Made by a program: the position numbers and the translations under genes. A stretch of DNA of 10,942 bases from Candidatus Sumerlaeota bacterium (lineage in GTDB: Bacteria; CG03; SLGR01). The notes beneath the pieces are model-generated. The model did no database searches. It was not told the origin of the DNA and saw only the letters and a program-made list of their open reading frames with translations. The stretch's first letter is position 1. Every line of letters begins with the position of its first letter. This document shows, one piece after another, positions 8,001-10,942 of the stretch. The stretch spans positions 1 to 10,942 of the forward strand of contig SLGR01000161.1 of NCBI GenBank assembly GCA_007136585.1. Reading direction: 5' to 3'.

Positions 8001-10942
8001 ATATACAGATATTCTGTTGGAACGGTTCCGGGAAGAGGAGCAGGGTATGATCTCTCTGAAGTATTCTCAATTTTAAACGAGCTTGAAGAAAACAGAGTCG
8101 CAGCCCTGCTTAGGACTCAGGAGCTACTGGCCGACGAGGTTGCAGGTGAAAAGCTAAAAGAGCTTTTAAACGAGATACAGATCTCACTTAAGCGCGGAGA
8201 GTTATGGTACGGCCGGAATTCGGTAATAGGCAGCCGCAACAGTCTTCTTCCCCCGGATACTGTAAGAGAGGCTTTGGAAGAACAATTCATGATAGATGAG
8301 AAGCCTCAGTATGCCTCTTCCTTGGGCGCGGCGGCGGTTTCCGCCGTTCAGGCATTTGCCGGGGCGGGCGCGGTATTACTTGCCGGGCTCTCGTTCTTCT
8401 CCGGTGTTCCGCTTATATCCGCCCTGTTTAACGTAGCTAAGACCATTCTATACCGGAGTGCTGTTCCCGGGGGCATAGCGGCCGAGGTTGTTGATGGGGA
8501 AGTAAAGATAAACCTTCCTGAGACCCATCCGCTTTACAAGGTTGCTCTCTTCCACGAGGCCGGACATCTTTTCCTTAACCGTTTCGGAATACCTAACTTT
8601 ATCCAGGAACTCATAATGCATTCAATTGATTTTATGGGTCTTCTCATTCCCAGGGAGCTGCTTAGCAGTATGGCAGGTCTGACCGAGTACTCTCCCGAAC
8701 ATATCCGGTTAAGGGAGGCTCTTTCCCGCGCAGGTATTGCGGAGTCAGCCCAGGATGGGATAATTAAAGATTATGAAGGAAGATATGAAGATTTAACAGA
8801 CCGTATATCCCTGGCTCTGGAAATTATAAAAGTCCTTCAGAAAACAACGGCTCTTCCTGATGAGTCTGTTTCCGCGTTAACCGAAAGGCTCCTCAGGCTT
8901 CCGGAAGAGGATTACCGGAAGATACTTGATACAGAAAAACCCGATGACACTACTGAAGCTTCATATGCCAGAATGGCCGGTTACGCCCTGCCCCTTATTT
9001 CAGTTTTCCCCGAAGAAATCACGGATGATATTATTATGGACAGGTTGCCGGGTGATATAACTCCGGGACATTCCACTCTTATAGGTCTCGACGACGGAAA
9101 ATTTATTGGGAAACTTACCAGAAAATCCGAAGAAGCTGTTGCAGATGAGCTTGGCTTCCTCCTCGGTAAGGTTCTCGGCATACCGGTTGTTTCAAACAGG
9201 GCCTTTAAACTCAGTGAATACGAGCAGATGCTGATAGTTGAAAAGACGGAGGATTTTTCTGAGATAATTCTGGTCAGCGAGCTGCTTGAAGGTAAAAAGG
9301 AGCTTGAAAATTTTGATGAGTTGAGCGGCGAGAACCTTGAACTCCTGAAAAAATCCGCGGTCCTGAGGGTTCTCCTGGGCGATTCAGATATGAAACACCA
9401 AAATTATGTCTATGATTCAGCAGGGCGGCTTTACGCTCTTGATTTCGGATTGGGGTCCGTTCTGAGCGATATAAGAGAACCCAAGGCCAACCTTATAGAA
9501 AGGGTTCCCTCGGAAATTTTAGAAGAGATGGAGTATGAAGATATAAGAGAAGTCCTTGAACTGCTAAATGGTCTGGATGAGAGTTTTCTTGAAGGGATAG
9601 CGCAGTCTTTTGTGGAGAGAGGTCTTCTTGAGTCCAGGGACGGGGATAATATGGCAGAGGTTCTTCGGGATAGGATCAAGGGGTTTGAAGGTCTGGATCC
9701 CGGATTATCGGATGCTTTTAAGGAAGTTCTGTCACGCAGGGAGCCCTCAGAAGAAATAATACCGGGGGAGGAGTATATAGATAAGCTTCTGGGTTACGGT
9801 TTCTCATCTGAAGAAGCAAAGACTATAATCAGCCTCTACTCTTCTACACAGGAACTTCTTGACAGGATATCGCAGATTGAGAAGATAATTGATCTTCTCA
9901 GGAAAGAAACCGGACCTCCCCTGGGTTTCGAAAACGAGGCGGTTTTCATGCGGGCTGCCTTAAGAGTACCGGAATTTAACCTCAGTCGGATAAGCAGCAG
10001 ATACGATTTTTTTGATGATCTGATACTTGAAGAACTCAGCACCCTGGCCCTCCGCCCCCTCAGAAGCAACGCCGTAATGCCTGAGAAAGCCGAAGAATGG
10101 ATATCTCTAAACACTAAAGATAAAAGAGCAGAAGACCTTGCTGAATTTATAGTTGAGAACATCACTCATATCTCACAGAGGGATTTTGAGAGAGCCCTTA
10201 GAGTAACTCTGGAAAGCTTTAAAGAAAGCGTCTCGGGAAGGCCCTATGCTGTAGTTGTTATGGGGCGCTATTCAAAGAGCGCAGGGTGGGTTCTGAGGCT
10301 TGCCGCCGATATGGGGCTGCTGGATATGGAAGGTGTTGAAATTATAGATGTTCACAGACCTGACGGGAAAGGGAAATGGCTGAGGCTGAGTGAAAAAGAG
10401 GGGATTAAAGATTTTCTTGTTTTAGACGACGCTTCTTATTCCGGAACCCAGATAGCCAAAGATATGATTAAGGGTAGCAGTGTGGCCTTCGGTGAAGGCG
10501 GGCTTAATATACACTTCGGGATACCTTTTATCACTTCCGCGGCCCGGGAAGAGATACAGAGGGAGGTTAAGAACCTTCAGAGCAAAGCTGAGTTTCATAG
10601 CGCCGAAACTATGAAATCCTTGCCTGAAATAGTTAGGGAAATATATTCTGATGACACGAATTTGGCGTTTTATTACCTTTCACTGATTGAAACATTCTGT
10701 GATACAGAGAGCCCCGCAGTTACAATATTTGACCACAAGGTCGCGGATAAGGTTTCACTTCCCGAGTTTTTAGAAGAAGGAAAATCAATACTTTCCTTCG
10801 TTGACGAAACAGTAAGATTCATACCCGTTACAGAACCTCCGTACAGGAAGCAGGTTTTTGATGATGAGATTTACGAACCTGTTACGCGCCGGGATGAGCC
10901 TCTTTACTCAAGGGCCCGGGGCGCAGCTGCGGTTTCCGCGGT
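1989..10942 (+). CDS. Giant membrane-associated multi-enzyme protein, 3'-partial
   Basis: A single frame stays open from the GTG to the right edge: at least 2,984 residues with no stop, and the C-terminus lies outside the window. Modules in order by residue: signal-like segment 1-33; ChaN/TraB-like domain 63-525; uncharacterised 526-805; hydrophobic hairpin 809-850; nucleotidyltransferase fold 925-1020; FHA 1310-1406; transglutaminase-like 1518-1595; DHH-like phosphoesterase 1798-2038; hydrophobic 2112-2155; HEAGH metallopeptidase around 2189; HipA/PI3K-like kinase 2358-2496; phosphoribosyltransferase-like 2752-2935; start of a third hydrophobic segment at 2978. A diverged ~45-residue repeat occurs four times between modules. 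Catalytic motifs are intact in most modules, so decay looks unlikely. Composition is GC-rich with GAG codons up to about position 4,600, then more A/T-rich with GAA, suggesting mosaic assembly. Giant proteins are known from Omnitrophota and a few other lineages. The function of this one is unknown; a secreted or envelope-anchored effector scaffold is one reading. Each domain call needs a profile search. Confidence 0.93.
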   Translation, partial: MSFVNSFYTKLVNALLTGAMLFTSVAADFSYASRVSVPDSALDIPFELGQVVDEHLTRGRAPEVLLIKDLHANYEVQKNIQEIIEAASGSGRIKRIGMEGDPDGEVIDTSIISTIPNETVRERVLQYFMEKGMIRGPEAYSVLNPDAAPLIGIENPELYQRNLDVLLSSLNNRENTVRHLQSIREILRELENRALSSSLRRFRTHHALYRQNNLSSGVFHRYLREWGKEAGRPVRVISPEYARYMKVSERLSDLDERRLRREYDRLVRNINPVDMSALEQFRDIFRTPEPMYESIVRQINSDSAYSNLRQYIEAMEEMRRINTYRIVKEEQRVIEEIGRALCRNGTEEDLLFVSDYLQVMTKFLLNQVTRDELKYFRKNSERFRKSFSRLSGEYGRHMSRLDGILHTLSPYVEEMSVFYDLAERRDEYFVKNFAADEPQRNRTSVMILGGFHSEGVTELLREKGISYSLVLPRVTAHSSEMIETYYRLLRGDNMLTYNELIDERLAVSAIFGMDFFPMQATLAKMAERLAFEINDEGRQPSKEEFAEIVAGSFRSWDGNPVEHESVYVEERGWVTELFVRLTFRKDGYFEEVTVGYDGRRLRIVSEGESNREFEAAIAGELAQKVQEIRDNEVLKNLNPKAIAVLAGVDPFGLLGSAAEISVSEVESAISAAGFSESVEVLEDEDRGMVYIYNRQELSNRIASNRFLSAYRGREVEEALLEVLRESENGRGMEALRALTGFPSGITVMLGEDRGAERDGRSAEELLREVSDEGFEEFLRDDLPEVSARIQRERRRSRLSRVFNRRTAAPVVIASLALGGAALAVFGTGALATAGTVSAALLGAAALGTLIRRIFAGRRDIARRREFRDSHTEAARLYKHQSEFHRNSIEGFPVLPAEIFGTSKDTDIVSVLEEATKEVTDEDPLVSFHGSMTYTLANDGTIQWNLINDIDIELYIDSFPRGAREYFERLYKVSGNIAEKLREKGLNVEAEEIIPSDMPFIKLKLITSTGRKIEIDIQLNGYDVLTESTDDYSFHNYQYTKWYFGNIQELDGRLESAGAYEIALINAGSYKEKLEEVKLLAETGEITPKILKRIYQLARIRGLHQDETFRPLPDKYVELKNEDISPQELEEYIKDIIVRLTVTTEDIIIEFLEKYHPGSGITAENVRSRLNTVLIEELRNIGIMEAGQQEKIIEFYGRDAVALRERISKVKNLIDAVKRHTPVKFDEAHIYEILLLYETLPLESLTDDQAKAVAEAHAVGFGPIGHYEFGDISKKARILRDKGFDRRQRRMAIESGLAGRMDTYEIPALICQDTGQKLLEGNISGTYGRAEEALLFTEEERYASRKHFEIIEREGIFYIKDLGSSNGTVITYDGIRTNLLREPEAEYLLTPGTVIEAGGRKILFGIIEERAEPDPSVREEVFEIGQEYTEYGHRINGGQSESRADPTSREVIKVDWENDKDLRDLYEKIIGKLGGRRPGELTGDEKGRLLQEVFNTVREHTEFPSDEVLRQFEEKWRGRDYPVGKSLLFSGESPAVAVCRHMGILSAAVLERLIEQGYLSGKIFYVRGIGHGWAVYKSSGGDFTVLDIAQNNFIDMSSPAAIYSIGKSFHRYFEFFPEEAAELTDTGLTRRVVPSEAGIARDLADIGITNENIQQEIISKYRDNLYNLTERVSRIEEILDALKAHTTSPFRDNADLATLLFETLLQDPSLDITIVNEILTAFEAIKSEFGITLTEERKAGLLELLLLSITEDKLIEFKKITNLVNYSDKEKIRLVFGLFFTEGRLLEERDDPFILEEDPDRTLYIAADFNPGEIENVEVVDHHREGMEYLSTATTEALSQKDILLEKFMKGSYENIIITRNHTDADSVLSEMMLRGLFPTRELIERAVKTSQYCDYFYYEGMEHYIEPMVLNLKFRNEPVSKLEVIKEVENPSDRSYQKYSQYNDKLLRQAQRIRTEANIYVTGKIAVVDPGFSADPAAVYRVLRDRDVDVAVIYRDKSGAELDGIYRYSVGTVPGRGAGYDLSEVFSILNELEENRVAALLRTQELLADEVAGEKLKELLNEIQISLKRGELWYGRNSVIGSRNSLLPPDTVREALEEQFMIDEKPQYASSLGAAAVSAVQAFAGAGAVLLAGLSFFSGVPLISALFNVAKTILYRSAVPGGIAAEVVDGEVKINLPETHPLYKVALFHEAGHLFLNRFGIPNFIQELIMHSIDFMGLLIPRELLSSMAGLTEYSPEHIRLREALSRAGIAESAQDGIIKDYEGRYEDLTDRISLALEIIKVLQKTTALPDESVSALTERLLRLPEEDYRKILDTEKPDDTTEASYARMAGYALPLISVFPEEITDDIIMDRLPGDITPGHSTLIGLDDGKFIGKLTRKSEEAVADELGFLLGKVLGIPVVSNRAFKLSEYEQMLIVEKTEDFSEIILVSELLEGKKELENFDELSGENLELLKKSAVLRVLLGDSDMKHQNYVYDSAGRLYALDFGLGSVLSDIREPKANLIERVPSEILEEMEYEDIREVLELLNGLDESFLEGIAQSFVERGLLESRDGDNMAEVLRDRIKGFEGLDPGLSDAFKEVLSRREPSEEIIPGEEYIDKLLGYGFSSEEAKTIISLYSSTQELLDRISQIEKIIDLLRKETGPPLGFENEAVFMRAALRVPEFNLSRISSRYDFFDDLILEELSTLALRPLRSNAVMPEKAEEWISLNTKDKRAEDLAEFIVENITHISQRDFERALRVTLESFKESVSGRPYAVVVMGRYSKSAGWVLRLAADMGLLDMEGVEIIDVHRPDGKGKWLRLSEKEGIKDFLVLDDASYSGTQIAKDMIKGSSVAFGEGGLNIHFGIPFITSAAREEIQREVKNLQSKAEFHSAETMKSLPEIVREIYSDDTNLAFYYLSLIETFCDTESPAVTIFDHKVADKVSLPEFLEEGKSILSFVDETVRFIPVTEPPYRKQVFDDEIYEPVTRRDEPLYSRARGAAAVSA
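2175..3560 (+). other. ChaN/TraB/EreA-like domain
   Basis: Residues about 63-525. A beta strand runs into L-L-I-K-D-L-H-A-N-Y-E (D69, H71), followed by I-G-M-E-G-D (E99). After a long charged helical insert comes V-M-I-L-G-G-F-H-S-E-G (H452) with L-L-R-E-K-G-I. An early His motif, a strand ending in E, and a late G-x-H-x-x-G-hhxLLxxxG segment are the hallmarks of the ChaN/TraB/erythromycin-esterase-like superfamily, whose members include haem-uptake proteins and metal-dependent hydrolases. The match is by motif order only. The helical insert at residues ~150-420 is unusually long, and the substrate is unknown. Confidence 0.45.
3561..4400 (+). other. Uncharacterised region of the giant protein
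   Basis: Residues about 526-805. It contains a beta-rich stretch near 575-600 (alternating charged and aromatic residues, as in F-V-R-L-T-F-R-K-D-G-Y-F-E), a hydrophobic A-I-A-V-L-A-G-V-D-P-F-G near 640, and acidic helices, ending in a very basic R-E-R-R-R-S-R-L-S-R just before the membrane hairpin. I recognise no catalytic motif. Confidence 0.5.
4413..4538 (+). other. First hydrophobic hairpin of the giant protein
   Basis: Residues 809-850 form 42 uncharged residues rich in Ala, Gly, Leu and Val, long enough for two membrane helices with a G-T-G turn. Strongly basic runs flank both sides (R-R-R-S-R-L-S-R before, L-I-R-R-I-F-A-G-R-R-D after). By the positive-inside rule this fits a hairpin with both ends in the cytoplasm, which conflicts with simple export of the whole chain. 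Confidence 0.65.
4761..5048 (+). other. Nucleotidyltransferase-fold domain (pol-beta superfamily)
   Basis: Residues about 925-1020. F-H-G-S (G929, S930) is followed after 17 residues by N-D-I-D-I-E-L (D948, D950), and the third acidic strand is K-I-E-I-D-I-Q-L (E1013, D1015). This is the G-S...D-x-D...D pattern of the pol-beta nucleotidyltransferase superfamily, with all metal-binding acidic residues present, so activity is plausible. Known members transfer AMP or other nucleotides to proteins, RNA or small molecules; the target here cannot be read from sequence. It lies just after the first membrane hairpin, where the gene's base composition also changes. It is followed by helical sequence leading to repeat copy A. 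Confidence 0.7.
5514..5648 (+). repeat. Inter-domain helical repeat, copy A
   Basis: Residues 1176-1220. This is one of four diverged copies sharing G-I about 6 residues in, I-I near 16-17, a Tyr near 20, E-R-I-S near 29-32, and I-D-A-V-K-R-H-T at the end. It aligns without gaps over 45 residues to copy B. It lies between the nucleotidyltransferase and FHA modules. Confidence 0.75.
5916..6206 (+). other. FHA domain
   Basis: Residues about 1310-1406. All signature residues of the forkhead-associated fold are present: Y-G-R (G1327, R1328), S-R-K-H (S1343, R1344, H1346), and D-L-G-S-S-N-G-T (S1363, N1365, G1366, T1367), then a strand I-L-F-G-I-I. In the family, the Arg and the Ser bind phosphothreonine and the Asn orients the peptide backbone, so this is very likely a working phosphothreonine reader. 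FHA domains commonly pair with Ser/Thr kinases, and a kinase-like module lies about 1,000 residues further along the same chain. This is the most secure domain call in the gene. Confidence 0.9.
6540..6770 (+). other. Transglutaminase-like (papain-fold) Cys-His-Asp domain
   Basis: Residues about 1518-1595. The candidate triad is A-V-C-R-H-M-G (C1538) at the start of a helix, G-I-G-H-G-W-A-V-Y (H1570, W1572), and F-T-V-L-D-I-A-Q-N (D1586). C-R-H at the head of a helix, an H-x-W strand, then h-L-D is the order of the transglutaminase-like clan, and the C-R-H start resembles the EDR1/CTR1-type peptidase-like subgroup. Members act as proteases, amidases or cross-linkers; the reaction here is unknown. 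It directly follows the FHA module and a charged linker and precedes repeat copy B. Confidence 0.65.
6909..7043 (+). repeat. Inter-domain helical repeat, copy B
   Basis: Residues 1641-1685. It aligns with copy A over 45 residues without gaps: D-I-G-I against N-I-G-I, E-I-I against K-I-I, T-E-R-V-S against R-E-R-I-S, and L-D-A-L-K-A-H-T against I-D-A-V-K-R-H-T. The two DNA sequences are well diverged, so this is not a recent duplication. It sits between the transglutaminase-like and DHH-like modules. Confidence 0.75.
7380..8100 (+). other. DHH-type phosphoesterase-like domain
   Basis: Residues about 1798-2038. V-V-D-H-H-R-E-G (D1820, H1821, H1822) is the name-giving motif, and N-H-T-D-A-D-S-V-L-S (H1861, D1863, D1865) matches the metal-binding H-x-D-x-D-x-h-x-S motif. 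A C-terminal segment, G-R-G-A-G-Y-D-L (2015-2022) plus L-N-E-L-E-E-N-R, could be a DHHA1-like substrate lobe. Family members hydrolyse phosphodiesters or pyrophosphate (RecJ, nanoRNase, cyclic-dinucleotide phosphodiesterases). In the canonical order H-x-D-x-D comes before D-H-H. Here it comes after, suggesting a circular permutation or a distinct subfamily. A search is needed to choose. Confidence 0.55.
8295..8348 (+). repeat. Membrane-module lead-in repeat, copy 1
   Basis: Residues 2103-2120 read D-E-K-P-Q-Y, four residues, then G-A-A-A-V-S-A-V. The same pattern returns at the right edge, where it begins D-E-P-L-Y and ends G-A-A-A-V-S-A. It marks the entry to a hydrophobic segment, so membrane modules in this protein appear to be reused units. 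Confidence 0.7.
8322..8456 (+). other. Second hydrophobic segment of the giant protein
   Basis: Residues 2112-2156 are almost uncharged for about 38 positions, Ala/Gly/Leu/Val-rich with F-F and F-S-G-V-P turns, then A-K-T-I-L-Y-R. It is long enough for two membrane helices. It directly precedes the HEAGH domain, a layout common in membrane-tethered metallopeptidases. Confidence 0.65.
8457..8700 (+). other. HEAGH zinc metallopeptidase-like domain
   Basis: Residues about 2157-2238. The strand-turn E-V-K-I-N-L-P leads into H-P-L-Y-K-V-A-L-F-H-E-A-G-H (H2189, E2190, H2193), the zinc-binding H-E-x-x-H helix with the catalytic Glu in place. The third ligand is not certain: E2207, H2211 or D2214 are candidates, and there is no metzincin H-E-x-x-H-x-x-G-x-x-H extension. 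The domain is short, and repeat copy C follows at once. It may cut the megaprotein itself, a membrane substrate or an external protein; the sequence does not say which. Confidence 0.6.
8718..8849 (+). repeat. Inter-domain helical repeat, copy C
   Basis: Residues 2244-2287, one residue shorter than A and B. Shared positions include A-G-I, G-I-I-K-D-Y, L-T-D-R-I-S, E-I-I-K-V-L and a closing T-T. It lies between the metallopeptidase and kinase modules. Confidence 0.65.
9060..9476 (+). other. Kinase-like domain (HipA/PI3K-type)
   Basis: Residues about 2358-2496. A glycine-containing loop and strand D-G-K-F-I-G-K-L supply a candidate ATP-binding Lys (K2375). E2387 in A-D-E-L-G-F-L-L-G-K-V-L-G-I-P-V fits the helix-C Glu, in the E-x-hhx-L-G-hP setting typical of HipA and PI3/4-kinases. 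The catalytic loop is L-L-G-D-S-D-M-K-H-Q-N (D2467, H2470, N2472) and the metal site is A-L-D-F-G (D2485). All core residues are present, so activity is plausible. Whether it phosphorylates protein or lipid is open. Helical sequence to residue 2590 may be its C-lobe. It could create phosphothreonine for the FHA module in the same chain, though this is only an inference. Confidence 0.65.
9783..9911 (+). repeat. Inter-domain helical repeat, copy D
   Basis: Residues 2599-2641, two residues shorter than A and B between the G-F turn and the D-R-I-S block. Shared blocks are G-Y-G-F, T-I-I-S-L-Y, L-L-D-R-I-S, and I-E-K-I-I-D-L-L-R-K-E-T. It joins the kinase and phosphoribosyltransferase modules. Confidence 0.7.
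10242..10800 (+). other. Phosphoribosyltransferase-like domain
   Basis: Residues about 2752-2938. The opening strand A-V-V-V-M-G-R-Y-S-K-S-A-G-W leads into a helix. The PRPP-loop motif is F-L-V-L-D-D-A-S-Y-S-G-T-Q (D2813, D2814, S2818, G2819, T2820), which matches the hhhhDDxxxSGxT pattern of type I phosphoribosyltransferases. A late conserved-looking block V-T-I-F-D-H-K-V-A-D-K-V-S (2910-2922) probably belongs to it. Enzymes of this fold move ribose 5-phosphate onto bases or, in some bacterial systems, act in regulation or modification. No base-binding hood can be identified, so the substrate is unknown. Confidence 0.6.
10893..10942 (+). repeat. Membrane-module lead-in repeat, copy 2 (cut by window edge)
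   Basis: D-E-P-L-Y, four residues, then G-A-A-A-V-S-A repeats the entry to the hydrophobic segment found 866 residues earlier. A third hydrophobic segment probably begins here and continues beyond the window, so further modules are expected downstream. Confidence 0.65.

Noticed and set aside
8981-10165. Three reverse-strand open frames opposite the kinase and later modules
   Set aside because: Ser/Arg/Ile-rich antisense translations. The kinase motifs on the + strand explain the conservation of this stretch.
1989-10942. Giant frame as a polyketide or non-ribosomal peptide synthetase, or a repetitive adhesin
   Set aside because: No ketosynthase, adenylation or carrier-protein motifs (such as an L-G-G-x-S carrier site) and no tandem adhesin repeats were seen. 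The modules are diverse single domains.

Overview
The window is bacterial and is dominated by one very large gene. The organism was not stated. A multi-enzyme reading frame of this size, start codons with A/T-rich leaders and no clear Shine-Dalgarno, heavy use of ATA and AGG codons, and an N-terminal D-L-H-A-N-Y-E motif together suggest an uncultured lineage such as Omnitrophota, which is known for giant genes. This assignment is an inference of moderate to low confidence.

Layout, all on the + strand. (1) Positions 12-1208 encode a hypothetical protein of up to 398 residues. Its frame is open to the left edge, so it may be the end of a longer gene. (2) Positions 1209-1425 are intergenic and hold a helically phased array of TTCACA direct repeats followed by a TATAAT box. 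(3) Positions 1426-1992 encode a small protein with two predicted membrane segments. A strong intrinsic terminator lies inside its 3' end. (4) From a GTG at 1989 to the right edge runs a single uninterrupted frame of at least 2,984 codons. I followed its codon register row by row and met no stop.

The giant protein reads as a chain of recognisable modules: a signal-like N-terminus; a ChaN/TraB-like domain; a hydrophobic hairpin; a nucleotidyltransferase fold; an FHA phosphothreonine reader; a transglutaminase-like Cys-His-Asp domain; a DHH-type phosphoesterase-like domain; a second hydrophobic stretch; an HEAGH metallopeptidase; a HipA/PI3K-like kinase; a phosphoribosyltransferase-like domain; and the start of a third hydrophobic segment that repeats the second. 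Four diverged copies of a ~45-residue helical linker, not a family I recognise, separate several of these modules.

The likely reading is a membrane-anchored multi-enzyme megaprotein assembled from reusable parts. The kinase and FHA modules could form an internal phospho-signalling pair, and the HEAGH module could process the chain or cut external protein. None of these activities is demonstrated here. Domain calls rest on motifs read by eye, without profile searches. No RNA genes, CRISPR arrays or insertion sequences were seen.
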